A stretch of 64,000 nucleotides of DNA from Devosia pacifica. Lineage in GTDB: Bacteria; Pseudomonadota; Alphaproteobacteria; Rhizobiales; Devosiaceae. Location of the stretch: positions 1,126,051-1,190,050 of the forward strand of contig NZ_BMZE01000001.1 in NCBI RefSeq assembly GCF_014652635.1, given 5' to 3'. A program made the position numbers and the translations under genes. Below, piece after piece: positions 43,814-52,541 of the stretch. The notes under the pieces were generated by a model. It was not told where the DNA came from. It was given only the letters and a program-made list of their open reading frames with translations, and searched no databases. Within the stretch, counting starts at the first letter, position 1; each line of letters opens with the position of its first letter.

Positions 43814-44818
43814 TTACCCCAGCCTGACGCGCGGATCGATGAGTGGATAGACGAGATCGAGGACGAAGGCGGCGAACGCCACCGCAACGATCGATATCGT
43901 CGTGACGCCCAGCACCAGGCTGTAGTCACCGCGATAGATCCCCTGAATGAGAAGCCGCCCCATTCCAGGGTAGTTGAACAAGAACTCGATAATCACCGTG
44001 CCACCGAAGATATGGCCGAGATTGAGCGCCAGCCCTGTCACCTGCGGCAACAACGCGTTGCGTGCCACGTACTGGCTGAAGATCTTGCGCGACTTCACCC
44101 CGCCGAGTTCTGCGTACACCACGTGGTCGTCGGTCACGATGTTGGAGACCAGCGAGCGCATCGAAATGAACCAGCTGCCGATGCCAACCAGCACCATCGC
44201 CATCGCAGGCAACAATCCGTGCCGGATCAGCGACGTGATGTATTCGAGAGTGAATCCTTGCTGAAGGTTCATTTGCGCGCCGCCTGAAATCGGCAGGATC
44301 GGCCACGCATATCCGAACAACAGCAGCAGGATCAGCCCAGTGATGTAGGCGGGCACCGGGTGCAGCGCCATCACTGCGGCGCCCGAAAGCTTCAGCAGCG
44401 TGTTGTTGCGAAAGTACCCTGCCAGTGCTCCCAGAAGATTACCGAGAATCCAGGTCATCGCTAGTGACAACCCGAGAAGCCCAAGGGTCCACGGCACCGC
44501 CGCCGCAATCAGCGTCATCACCGGTGTTGGAAAGGCAGACAGCGACGGACCGAAATCGCCGGTCAGCACACGCCGCCAAAAATTGAAATATTGTTCGAGC
44601 ATCGTGCCCTGCAGCCCGTAGAGCTCTTCGAGCGCCTCGCGCATCAGCTCAACGGAGCGCGGGTCGACAGCGCCGAAGCTCGTCATCTGGGAGAGCGAAA
44701 CCTGTACCGGATCGACCGGTGAGAGTGTTGTGATCACGAACGCCAGGCTGACGCCGAGAAAGATCACAAGGAACAGCTGGAACAGCCGTTCGGCAAGGTA
44801 TTTAACAAAGCCGTTCAT
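43814..44818 (-). CDS. ABC transporter permease (OppB/DppB-like)
   Basis: The 334-residue inner-membrane protein has six hydrophobic segments and an EAA loop in VYAELGGVKSRKIFSQYVARNALLP; the C-terminus ends PLIDPRVRLG as in DppB-type permeases. The ATG at 44818 is preferred to an upstream start because the family begins with the first helix at KYLAERLFQLF. A hairpin (44850-44872) separates it from the binding-protein gene. Confidence 0.92.
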   Translation of the reverse strand: MNGFVKYLAERLFQLFLVIFLGVSLAFVITTLSPVDPVQVSLSQMTSFGAVDPRSVELMREALEELYGLQGTMLEQYFNFWRRVLTGDFGPSLSAFPTPVMTLIAAAVPWTLGLLGLSLAMTWILGNLLGALAGYFRNNTLLKLSGAAVMALHPVPAYITGLILLLLFGYAWPILPISGGAQMNLQQGFTLEYITSLIRHGLLPAMAMVLVGIGSWFISMRSLVSNIVTDDHVVYAELGGVKSRKIFSQYVARNALLPQVTGLALNLGHIFGGTVIIEFLFNYPGMGRLLIQGIYRGDYSLVLGVTTISIVAVAFAAFVLDLVYPLIDPRVRLG

Positions 44819-44849
44819 CCGATAATCCGCCTTCGGACTGCGAGGATGA

Positions 44850-44872
44850 AGGGCGGCGCCAAGCACCGCCCT
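44850..44872 (-). terminator. Hairpin between binding-protein and permease genes (attenuator-like)
   Basis: A 7-bp perfect stem AGGGCGG/CCGCCCT (44850-44856, 44866-44872) without a T tract follows the binding-protein gene. Hairpins here commonly stabilise the upstream message so that more binding protein than permease is made. Confidence 0.5.
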
Positions 44873-44895
44873 CCAGGTATGCTATGCAGTGGCGA

Positions 44896-46794
44896 TCAGT
44901 CAGCCTGCTCGGTGGAGTCGAGCTGAACGATCATGTAGCGAAGGTTCGACCAGAAGGGGCCGGACGCCGAGTACGGATTGTCGATGCTCGGATAGCCGGT
45001 CCAGTAGGTCGTATCGAACGGCGCGAACTTGTTGTACGCCATCAACGGAATCATCGGCATTTCCTCGACAGCGAGCTTGAGGAAGTCCATGCCCAGTTCC
45101 ACTACTTCCGGATCGTCGAACCCGACCGTGCGGTTGGCCTCGATGATCTCGTCGAGCTCGGGATTTTCCCAACGCTGCAGATTGCGCGGCGGCTGGCTCT
45201 CACCGATCGGACGGATGAAGTCCGAATGATAGCTTTCGAGGAAGAAGCTCAGGTCAGGGTGACCACCCCAGGTCTCGATTGTCCAGAAGATCGCGGCATC
45301 GAAATCACCCACATCGAGACGATCGCCGAAAACCGGACCTGCAACCTGCACCTCGGCGTCGATCCCCTGCATTGACCAGTTCTGGGCAATGATGCCGCCG
45401 GCACGCGCCAGCGTCGGGATGTTGTCGCCTTCAACCAGCAGGTTGATCTCGAACGGCTCGCCATCCGGGGTCATCCACTGGTTGTTCTGCTTGGTGAAAC
45501 CAGCGCTTTCAAGCAGTTCGCCTGCAGCTTCCGGGTCGTTCTTCCACCAGCCGAACCCGAACTGGCGCTTCAGCGCGTCTTCGTCTTCCGGCAGGCTGTC
45601 GCCCCATTGCGGACGCACCAGCGTCGCCACCTGTTCGGCGATGGTCGAGTCGTACGGCTTGATCGTCCGGCTGCCGGTATCCAGCTCGAAATCTTCCAGC
45701 CAGGCTTGCATCGGCTCGAAATAATCCGGAATCGCTGCACCGGTCGGCGGCACCGCCAGCGCCGAAATGTTCGCCGCGCCACGATAAGAGCCCATCGAGA
45801 CCGAGCGAATGTCGATCATCAGCGCCAATGCCCAACGCACGCGCGGATCACTGAGCTCATCGATCTTAGTGTTGAGAATAACCGCCGGCAAAGTCGGGTC
45901 CGGGTGCGCGAACGGGAAACCCGGCAGCCATTGCGTCGTCGTATCGGCAGCATCACGGGCAATCGTGAACATGCCCTCGGGGGCGATATCGTTGATCACA
46001 TCGAGATTGTGGTTCAACTGCTCGATGACGCGGGCGTCCGGATTGCCGGCGGTGCGGTACACCACGTATTTGACGTCCGGTTCCTCATCGAGCGTCATGC
46101 CGATCGAGGTGCGCTCCCAGTCGTCGCGCAGTTCCCAAATCGTCCACTGCCCGTTCGGGTCGTAATTATTGAGCACATATGCGCTCAAGGAGACTGGCGG
46201 ATTGAACGCGAAGCTTGCCGGATCCTCAACCTCTTCGAACACATGCTTTGGCATGATCCAGGCAGCATTCCAGCGAACTGTGAACAGCGTGTGGAAGCGG
46301 GAGTTCGGCTGCTTCAGATTGAAGACCACCGTGTAATCGTCCGTTGCCTCAACGCTTTCAACGTTCACCTGGAACGGGGCACTCCAGCCCATCCCGGGGT
46401 TTTCCATCTGCGTTTCGACCGTATAGACCACATCTTCGGCCGTGAACTCAACGCCGTCGCTCCAGTAGACGCCCTCGCGCAGCTTCACCGTCATCTGCGT
46501 GAAGTCGTCATTATAGATAGGGCGCTCGGTCGCCAGCGCATTGGTCCAGGCGCTATCGCCCGAGCCTTCCGGGTTGATGAACCAGAACGTGTCGGCGGTC
46601 AGCTGCTGCTGGCCGTTGTGAGACGCGCCGCCACCGGATGCCCACATATTGAACCAGTCGGCATTCTGTTTTTCCGGCCCCTGAACGATCAGCGCTTCTT
46701 CGCGCGGAATGCCGGCAATGAAATCCTGGGCGGCCGCCGGCATCGCTAGGGCGACCACGCCCATCGCGGCTGCAATTAACCTTCTCACTCTCAT
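44896..46794 (-). CDS. Extracellular solute-binding protein, family 5
   Basis: The 632-residue protein has a signal peptide (about residues 1-22, ending A-A-A-Q) and a full family 5 fold, with YWSDGVEFTAEDVVYTVETQMENP as a typical block. Family 5 proteins bind peptides or, in several bacteria, oligosaccharides such as xylo- or beta-gluco-oligomers. The GH39 gene divergent from it favours oligosaccharides. The ATG at 46794 has GAGGAGG six bases upstream. A variant of the shared 13-bp palindrome lies 130 bases upstream. Confidence 0.9.
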   Translation of the reverse strand: MRVRRLIAAAMGVVALAMPAAAQDFIAGIPREEALIVQGPEKQNADWFNMWASGGGASHNGQQQLTADTFWFINPEGSGDSAWTNALATERPIYNDDFTQMTVKLREGVYWSDGVEFTAEDVVYTVETQMENPGMGWSAPFQVNVESVEATDDYTVVFNLKQPNSRFHTLFTVRWNAAWIMPKHVFEEVEDPASFAFNPPVSLSAYVLNNYDPNGQWTIWELRDDWERTSIGMTLDEEPDVKYVVYRTAGNPDARVIEQLNHNLDVINDIAPEGMFTIARDAADTTTQWLPGFPFAHPDPTLPAVILNTKIDELSDPRVRWALALMIDIRSVSMGSYRGAANISALAVPPTGAAIPDYFEPMQAWLEDFELDTGSRTIKPYDSTIAEQVATLVRPQWGDSLPEDEDALKRQFGFGWWKNDPEAAGELLESAGFTKQNNQWMTPDGEPFEINLLVEGDNIPTLARAGGIIAQNWSMQGIDAEVQVAGPVFGDRLDVGDFDAAIFWTIETWGGHPDLSFFLESYHSDFIRPIGESQPPRNLQRWENPELDEIIEANRTVGFDDPEVVELGMDFLKLAVEEMPMIPLMAYNKFAPFDTTYWTGYPSIDNPYSASGPFWSNLRYMIVQLDSTEQAD

Positions 46795-46926
46795 GCTTTT
46801 CCTCCTCATCGCACGTCGCAAGCCGGTCGGCTTGCCTCCTCGCGCCCCTCAACAGATGCCACTTCCCGCCTCAGTCGAGGATGTTCACCACTTCGGTCGA
46901 TCACCATGATGGCATAAACAAGCTCT

Positions 46927-46939
46927 TTATCGACAATTT
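46927..46939. promoter_or_regulatory. Candidate GntR operator, site 1 (TTATCGACAATTT)
   Basis: Matches 10 of 13 positions of the palindrome TTATTGACAATAA found at 50761. It lies 133 bases upstream of the binding-protein gene. Confidence 0.45.
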
Positions 46940-47033
46940 TTGCAAGACGAGCAACCGAAAATCGCCTCACCTGCGCAAAAACCGCCATATAATGGCCTGT
47001 ACGTTGGTGAGCACCCCTCTCCACAAGAAAGGA

Positions 47034-47046
47034 TTATTGACAAAAC
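47034..47046. promoter_or_regulatory. Candidate GntR operator, site 2 (TTATTGACAAAAC)
   Basis: Matches 11 of 13 positions of TTATTGACAATAA and includes a TTGACA that could be the -35 of the GH39 promoter, 135 bases upstream of the start. Confidence 0.5.
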
Positions 47047-47180
47047 TGAGGATTGCCATAGCTTCCTCATTCTCTGCCGAGACGCATGCCGGCTCGGCGC
47101 ACCACAAGATTCGCGCTACACCGCACGCAAGGCGTACGCCATGTGCCGCGCACACCATTTTGGGAGAGGATTAAGGACCG

Positions 47181-48779
47181 ATGCCGCAAACCTACGACGT
47201 GGCGATTTCCGTCGATGCCAATAAGAGCAAGGGCCCCTACAAGCCGCTATGGAACTGGTTCGGCCATGACGAGCCGAACTACACCTACACCCCGAACGGG
47301 AAAAAGCTGCTGCGCGAGCTTGCCGAACTCAGCCCCGGCCCTGCCCATATCCGTACTCACAACCTGCTGACATCAGGCGATGGTCAGCACGCGCTGAAGT
47401 GGGGCTCGACCAACGCCTATACAGAAGACGAGAACGGCAACCCGGTCTACGACTGGACGATCATGGACCAGATTTTCGACTCGTATAAAGAGTCGGGCAC
47501 ATCGCCGCTGATACAGGTCGGCTTTACCCCCGAGGCGCTCTCCGACGATCCTGGTCCTTACCAACACAGCTGGTCGCTTGATGACCGGTACGCCACCATC
47601 ATGACCGGCTGGGCTGCACCGCCGAACAATCTCGAGAAATGGGGCGGACTCATTGAGGCGTGGGCGAACCACCTCGTCGAGCGCTACGGCATTGAGACCG
47701 TGCGTCACTGGCCATGGGAAGTCTGGAACGAGCCCGATGGTCACTACTGGACCGGCACAATACCCGAATTCTGCGCCATGTATGATGTCACCGCAAAGGC
47801 CATCAAGAAGGTCATCTCCGATGCGCGCGTTGGCGGCCCTCACACATGTGGCGGGTTCTCGAACCCCAAGGCTCAGAAATTTCTCCGCGAGTTCCTGCAG
47901 CACGTCGTCGACAACAACTCGCCGATCGATTTCATCGCCTTCCACGCCAAAGGCAATCCCGTGGTCTACAAGGACCACGTGCGTATGGGCGTCTCGAAAC
48001 AGCTGCGCGACATCGAAACCAATCTCGCGATCATCAACGAGTTTCCGCAACTGACGCACCTGCCGGTCGTCATCGGCGAATCCGATCCTGAGGGCTGCGC
48101 CGCCTGCTCGGCGCGTGTCCATCCGCAGAATGGATATCGTAACGGCCCGCTCTACGGCGTCTACGTCGTCGAAAGCATGCTTCGTACCTATGAACTCTCG
48201 CGACAGGCTGGCATCGAGATCGAAGGCGCCGTCACCTGGGCCTTCATGTTTGAGGACCAGCCATATTTTGATGGCTTCCGCGATCTGGCGACCAACGGCA
48301 TCGACAAGGCGGTGCTCAACGGCTTCCGCATGCTCGGCATGCTGTCGGGTGAGTGGGTCGAAGCCGAAAGCGATCACGCGCTCGATATCGGCACCATCAT
48401 GGAACATGGCGTGCGCGGCCAGCCCGACGTCAACGCGGTCGCAACGAAAGACGAGAAGGGCGTCAGCGTTCTCGTCTGGAATTACCATGACGATAACATT
48501 GAAGATGGCGACGCATCGGTCACGGTCTCACTCGCCAACCTGCCTGAAGGCGCAACGAAACTGCGCCACTACCGCATGGATAAGCATCATTCCAATGCTT
48601 ATCAGGTCTGGCAGGACATGGGCTCGCCGCAAACCATTGAAGGCGCCGACTACGACAAGCTCGAAGCAGCCGGCAAGCTGGCGATGATCGAGGAAACCTC
48701 GTTGTCCGTCGACGGCGGCAATGCCAGCGTCAGCATGCAGCTGCCACGCCAGGGCGTATCGCTGCTGCGTATCGAATAG
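47181..48779 (+). CDS. Glycoside hydrolase family 39 (beta-xylosidase-like)
   Basis: The 532-residue retaining glycosidase has a catalytic barrel (about residues 1-400) and a C-terminal beta domain. The acid/base is Glu184 (WEVWNEPDGHYW) and the likely nucleophile Glu300 (VVIGESDPEG). GH39 contains mainly beta-xylosidases and alpha-L-iduronidases. There is no signal peptide, so it would act on imported oligosaccharides. It is divergent from the family 5 importer, preceded by a palindrome site and followed by a terminator. Substrate assignment to xylosides is probable but unproven. Confidence 0.88.
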   Translation: MPQTYDVAISVDANKSKGPYKPLWNWFGHDEPNYTYTPNGKKLLRELAELSPGPAHIRTHNLLTSGDGQHALKWGSTNAYTEDENGNPVYDWTIMDQIFDSYKESGTSPLIQVGFTPEALSDDPGPYQHSWSLDDRYATIMTGWAAPPNNLEKWGGLIEAWANHLVERYGIETVRHWPWEVWNEPDGHYWTGTIPEFCAMYDVTAKAIKKVISDARVGGPHTCGGFSNPKAQKFLREFLQHVVDNNSPIDFIAFHAKGNPVVYKDHVRMGVSKQLRDIETNLAIINEFPQLTHLPVVIGESDPEGCAACSARVHPQNGYRNGPLYGVYVVESMLRTYELSRQAGIEIEGAVTWAFMFEDQPYFDGFRDLATNGIDKAVLNGFRMLGMLSGEWVEAESDHALDIGTIMEHGVRGQPDVNAVATKDEKGVSVLVWNYHDDNIEDGDASVTVSLANLPEGATKLRHYRMDKHHSNAYQVWQDMGSPQTIEGADYDKLEAAGKLAMIEETSLSVDGGNASVSMQLPRQGVSLLRIE

Positions 48780-48802
48780 CCTGCATCACGCCGCAGGCTT
48801 TG
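48778..48802 (+). terminator. Terminator of GH39 gene
   Basis: AGCCTGC/GCAGGCT (48778-48784, 48793-48799) with an 8-base loop overlaps the stop codon and is followed by a short TTTG. Confidence 0.55.
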
Positions 48803-48806
48803 CGAC

Positions 48807-48841
48807 GGCGCCCGGCCTCCCCCTCCCGAGGACCGGGCGCC
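48807..48841. terminator. Second hairpin between convergent GH39 and gntR
   Basis: GGCGCCCGG (48807-48815) and CCGGGCGCC (48833-48841) form a 9-bp perfect stem with a 17-base pyrimidine-rich loop, 8 bases beyond the gntR stop. No T tract is present. Confidence 0.45.
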
Positions 48842-48848
48842 CCCGCAA

Positions 48849-49517
48849 TCAGGTGACGATCTCGAGATAGCGCCGTTTGCTCGGTTGCAAATGGTCGACG
48901 CAGAGCTGCGATAGCACCCAGTTGTCTTCGCCCTTCAGCATCTCGATCATCAGCCGGTGCTGGGTATGGGACGTATCGAGCGCCTTGCGGTCGCTCATCG
49001 AGTTCGCTCGCACCGGCAGACTGAATCGCATGTAGAGCTCGATCGTCTGCACCAGATACTTGTTGCCGGCCGCGCCGAACAGCGTCAGGTGAAACCGGTC
49101 ATTTGCCTCGTGCACGCCACGAAGATACCCGCTCTCGATATGGCGGCCGTGCTCCTCGTGGATCTCCAGCAATTCCTCGATCAGCTCCGCCGGGGCCGGC
49201 AGCGGGATCAACAGGGCGGCCTGGCGCTGCACCAGTTCGCGCACCGCGTAGATCTGCCGGACCTCATCCGAGGTCAGCGACCGAACCGTCGCGCCCTTGT
49301 TGCGCTCCCGCGCCACGATGCCCATCTGCTCGAGCTGCACCAAAGCCTGACGCACGAAATGCCGGGTGACCGGAAATCGCGCCAGAAGCGAATCCTCGGT
49401 CAGCCGCTCGCCCGGCCCCAAACGCCCAAAAATGATGTCTTCTTCGAGGGCCCGGGCGATACTCAGATCATCGTACTCGCGGCCGTCGTTTTCTTCTGAT
49501 TTCAGCTCTGGTGTCAT
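48849..49517 (-). CDS. GntR family transcriptional regulator (FadR subfamily, FCD domain)
   Basis: The 222-residue protein has an N-terminal winged helix (about residues 18-82; GERLTEDSLLARFPVTRHFVRQAL) and a C-terminal all-helical FCD ligand-binding domain (about residues 88-215) with the metal-ligand pattern (D/N and three His) suggested by ANDRFHLTLF and SHTQHRLMIEML. FCD regulators generally repress sugar-acid genes and respond to pathway intermediates. It lies 30 bases behind the Gfo/Idh gene and would be co-transcribed. It is the natural candidate to bind the repeated 13-bp palindrome. Confidence 0.9.
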   Translation of the reverse strand: MTPELKSEENDGREYDDLSIARALEEDIIFGRLGPGERLTEDSLLARFPVTRHFVRQALVQLEQMGIVARERNKGATVRSLTSDEVRQIYAVRELVQRQAALLIPLPAPAELIEELLEIHEEHGRHIESGYLRGVHEANDRFHLTLFGAAGNKYLVQTIELYMRFSLPVRANSMSDRKALDTSHTQHRLMIEMLKGEDNWVLSQLCVDHLQPSKRRYLEIVT

Positions 49518-49547
49518 TGGCGCAAATCCAGCATTTGGGCCAGCCTA

Positions 49548-50561
49548 TCAGGCTCCACCCCGATTCTCGAACCCGCTCAGGGCATAGGCATCTTCTACCA
49601 GCCGCAGAGTTTCGAGATTGTCCTTTGGATGCGTCTCGAACGCGCCACCATCGCACACACCGTCGACAAAGTGCGCAATCGCTGCGTGGTAACTGTCGAG
49701 ATAGGTCTGCATCGGATCGAACTCTTCGCGATCGCTTTCGTCGCCCTCAAGCGTCAGTGTCGTGCCATCGAGCCTGGCGACACCTTTTGAGCCGATCAGC
49801 GTCAATTGATCTTTCGGCGCTGGTGCCGCGCCGGGCACTGCGAGATTGCCTGTCACAAACACCGGCACACCGTCGCTCTTGCGCTGCAGCGCGACGCCCG
49901 CAACGTCCTCCCCGACAATCTCATTGTTGGTGCGCTCCAGATGGGCGCCAAGGACACGCAGATCGCCGAGCAGAAACCGCAGGGAATCGAGATGATGAAT
50001 CAGCACCTCCATCACCAGCAGCCGTTTTAGCCCCCGGAACATCGGCTGCCGCACCAGCGCCGGTCGCTCGCCGGTGCCGCCAGGGATCATGCCGCTCGAC
50101 AAGAATTGAAACTGTACCTGCCGAATATCGCCGAGCCGTCCTGCATCAATCCATTCACGCAGCCGCCGGTAATAGGCGCGAAACCGCCAGTTCTCGTTGA
50201 CCATGAACGGCACGCTGCCGCCGATTTCAGCGACCAGCGCCTCTGCCTCCCCAAAAGTCGGCGCCAACGGTTTCTGGCAGAGTACCGCGAGGCCGTTGCC
50301 GGCCCCGAGCCGCACCATTTCCAGATGAAACTCGCGCGGCGCGCAGATATCGAGCGCATCGAGCGTCATCGCATCGACCATCGCCTCTGCACTCGTAAAC
50401 GTTTCTTCAATGCCAAAGTCCCGGGCACGGCGCTGCAGCGCGTTTGCATCTGGATCACAAATGGCCACCACCTGCGCGCGGTCACTGAGGCGCTGCCAGG
50501 CGCCGAGGTGATATTCGCTGACCCAGCCAGCGCCGACGAGACCTACGCGCATTTTCGCCAT
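49548..50561 (-). CDS. Gfo/Idh/MocA family oxidoreductase
   Basis: The 337-residue protein has an N-terminal Rossmann domain (GLVGAGWVSEYH, residues 7-18), the family EKP-like motif as CQKPL (about residue 96) and a C-terminal alpha/beta domain with EVLIHHLDSLRFLLG. The usual E of EKP is Q here, a known variant. Such enzymes oxidise sugars or sugar alcohols with NAD(P). It may catalyse the first oxidation of the sugar freed by GH39. It starts a two-gene unit with gntR. Confidence 0.87.
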   Translation of the reverse strand: MAKMRVGLVGAGWVSEYHLGAWQRLSDRAQVVAICDPDANALQRRARDFGIEETFTSAEAMVDAMTLDALDICAPREFHLEMVRLGAGNGLAVLCQKPLAPTFGEAEALVAEIGGSVPFMVNENWRFRAYYRRLREWIDAGRLGDIRQVQFQFLSSGMIPGGTGERPALVRQPMFRGLKRLLVMEVLIHHLDSLRFLLGDLRVLGAHLERTNNEIVGEDVAGVALQRKSDGVPVFVTGNLAVPGAAPAPKDQLTLIGSKGVARLDGTTLTLEGDESDREEFDPMQTYLDSYHAAIAHFVDGVCDGGAFETHPKDNLETLRLVEDAYALSGFENRGGA

Positions 50562-50602
50562 TGGCGTCCCCCGTGAGTAGAAAATTCAGTCCGCCACTTC
50601 TA

Positions 50603-50615
50603 TCTTTATCAATAA
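50603..50615. promoter_or_regulatory. Candidate GntR operator, site 3 (TCTTTATCAATAA)
   Basis: Matches 10 of 13 positions of the reverse-complement palindrome TTATTGTCAATAA, 42 bases from the Gfo/Idh start. Confidence 0.4.
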
Positions 50616-50730
50616 TGATCCGCAACGCCAGTCCTGCCTATCCGGCCCGCTCGGAGTCGGAAACTGCGCGTAATGCCCCACATGTCTTGGATTGCTCGCA
50701 GCATCTATCGGGCGCCGGGATAGTCCCGTG

Positions 50731-50743
50731 AAAGTGTCAATAA
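50731..50743. promoter_or_regulatory. Candidate GntR operator, site 4 (AAAGTGTCAATAA)
   Basis: Matches 10 of 13 positions of TTATTGTCAATAA; its TGTCAATAA half forms a perfect 9-bp inverted repeat with TTATTGACA at 50761-50769, with a 17-base gap. Confidence 0.5.
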
Positions 50744-50760
50744 GAGACAGACAGGTAATT

Positions 50761-50773
50761 TTATTGACAATAA
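50761..50773. promoter_or_regulatory. Candidate GntR operator, site 5, perfect palindrome TTATTGACAATAA
   Basis: A 13-bp perfect palindrome (TTATTG-A-CAATAA), 74 bases upstream of the dehydratase start, used here as the reference for the other four sites. Confidence 0.6.
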
Positions 50774-50846
50774 TTGCCGCATGACTAGGCTACCGCAAAA
50801 GTGTGGGGCTGTCTCGGGCACCCCGCCCTACCAGGAGGCGATCATC

Positions 50847-52541
50847 TTGGCCCGCGGCCTACGCAGAAAACTCACCACCTATGGCGACGAGCAGTTCTCG
50901 TTGTTCCTGCGCAAGGCCTTCATCAAGGCCATGGGGTTTTCCGACGACGCACTCGATCGGCCGATCGTCGGCATCGCCAATACCTATTCCGATTACAACC
51001 CTTGTCACGGCAACGTGCCGCAATTGATCGAGGCCACCAAGCGCGGCGTTATGCTCGCGGGCGCACTGCCAATGGTGTTCCCCACCATCTCGATTCACGA
51101 AAGCTTCGCCTCTCCCACCTCCATGTATCTTCGCAATTTGATGGCTATGGAGACCGAGGAGATGATCCGTGCCCAGCCAATGGATGCGGTCATCCTCATC
51201 GGTGGGTGCGACAAGACGATACCCGCGCAAATCATGGCTGCCGCGAGCAGTGACGTACCCGCGATCGTGCTGCCCACCGGCCCGATGTCGACCGGCAGCC
51301 ACCGTGGTGAACGGCTCGGCGCCTGCACCGATTGCCGCCGGCTGTGGGGGCAGTTCCGGGCCGGCGAGCTCGATGAAACCGAGATCGGCGCCATCAATAA
51401 CCGGCTCGTCGCCTCTGTCGGCACCTGCACCGTCATGGGCACGGCAAGCACCATGGCGTGCCTTTCGGAAGCCATGGGCCTCTGCCTGCCAATGGCCGGC
51501 TCGGCACCTGCCACCTCTGCTGAACGCACCCGGCTCGCAGAGGAGACCGGGCGCGCCGCCGCCGAACTTGCCGCCAATGGCGGCCCGACCGTACGCGATC
51601 TGCTGACGCCGGCTGTGATGCGCAACGCCCTCGCAACGCTTCAGGCCCTTGGTGGCTCGACCAATGCCGTCGTCCACATGGCCGCCATTGCCGGCCGTCT
51701 TGGCACCAAACTGGACCTTCAAGAGCTTGATGCCATCGGCCGCGAAATTCCGGTTCTGGTGGACCTCAAGCCCTCCGGCTCCGCCTATATGGCAGAGTTC
51801 CACGACGCCGGCGGTGTACCGCGCCTCCTCGGCGAGATAGCCGATGCGCTCGACACCAGCGCCAAAACCGTCACCGGCAGCACCATTCGCCAGATGATTG
51901 ATGGCGCCATGACCACGCCAAGCGACGCCATCATCAGACGGCGAGACCGACCGGTGAAGCCCACCGGCGCCATTGCGGTGCTACGCGGCAATCTGGCGCC
52001 GCGCGGTGCCGTCATCAAGCACTCCGCTGCCTCAGCCGCACTCTACCGGCATGAAGGCCGCGCCGTGGTCTTCGACACGCTCGCCGAAATGGCCGAGCGG
52101 ATCGACGCCGACGACCTTGACGTCACTGCTGACGATGTCCTTGTTCTACGCAATGGCGGCCCACGCGGCGCGCCCGGCATGCCGGAGGCCGGCTATATTC
52201 CAATCCCGCGCAAGCTGGCAAAACAGGGCGTTCGCGACATGGTGCGGATCTCGGACGCGCGCATGAGCGGCACCGCCTTCGGCACCATCGTCCTCCACGT
52301 CACGCCAGAAGCCGCTGATGGCGGCCCCCTTGCAATCGTCAGGAGCGGTGATCGCATCCGCCTCGATGTCGAGGCGCGTACGCTCGATGTGCTGCTTGAT
52401 GCCGACGAATATGCGCGGCGCATGGCGGCACTTCCCGAGCGCAAGCCGGCTCCGCCGCGCGGCTATGCCCGCCTCTACGACACCCACGTCCAGCAGGCCG
52501 ATGACGGTGCCGATTTCGATTTCCTCTGGGGTACCGAATGA
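50847..52541 (+). CDS. IlvD/Edd family dehydratase (sugar-acid type)
   Basis: The 564-residue iron-sulfur dehydratase has cysteines in NPCHGN, GGCDKT and GACTDCRRLW, and the family blocks ALGGSTNAVVHMAAIAGR and SDARMSGTAFGTIVLH. Members dehydrate dihydroxy acids or aldonates such as xylonate, arabonate or gluconate; the carbohydrate setting favours an aldonate. A TTG start at 50847 is chosen since AGGAGG precedes it by eight bases and homologues begin just before RGLRRKLTTYGDE. An ATG at 50781 in frame would fall in the promoter. The stop overlaps the next start by four bases. Confidence 0.92.
   Translation: MARGLRRKLTTYGDEQFSLFLRKAFIKAMGFSDDALDRPIVGIANTYSDYNPCHGNVPQLIEATKRGVMLAGALPMVFPTISIHESFASPTSMYLRNLMAMETEEMIRAQPMDAVILIGGCDKTIPAQIMAAASSDVPAIVLPTGPMSTGSHRGERLGACTDCRRLWGQFRAGELDETEIGAINNRLVASVGTCTVMGTASTMACLSEAMGLCLPMAGSAPATSAERTRLAEETGRAAAELAANGGPTVRDLLTPAVMRNALATLQALGGSTNAVVHMAAIAGRLGTKLDLQELDAIGREIPVLVDLKPSGSAYMAEFHDAGGVPRLLGEIADALDTSAKTVTGSTIRQMIDGAMTTPSDAIIRRRDRPVKPTGAIAVLRGNLAPRGAVIKHSAASAALYRHEGRAVVFDTLAEMAERIDADDLDVTADDVLVLRNGGPRGAPGMPEAGYIPIPRKLAKQGVRDMVRISDARMSGTAFGTIVLHVTPEAADGGPLAIVRSGDRIRLDVEARTLDVLLDADEYARRMAALPERKPAPPRGYARLYDTHVQQADDGADFDFLWGTE

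Larger units (their letters stand above)
46795..47180. other. Divergent control region between ABC operon and GH39 gene
   Basis: The 386 bases carry no convincing gene. They hold two copies of the 13-bp palindrome family (46927-46939 and 47034-47046), one nearer each divergent gene, the second containing a consensus-like TTGACA. Confidence 0.6.
50562..50846. promoter_or_regulatory. Divergent control region of Gfo/Idh-gntR and sugar-acid operon
   Basis: These 285 bases hold three members of the 13-bp palindrome family (50603, 50731, 50761). The site at 50761 contains TTGACA; a TAGGCT at 50786-50791 at 16-base spacing could be the -10 of the dehydratase operon. Confidence 0.55.

Noticed and set aside
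47373..48488. A 371-codon open frame on the minus strand
   Set aside because: Antisense to the GH39 gene, which has both catalytic glutamates; no family match in the antisense product.
50781..50846. ATG start for the IlvD/Edd dehydratase at 50781
   Set aside because: It lacks a ribosome binding site, overlaps the likely promoter, and adds residues not typical of the family; TTG 50847 with AGGAGG is better.
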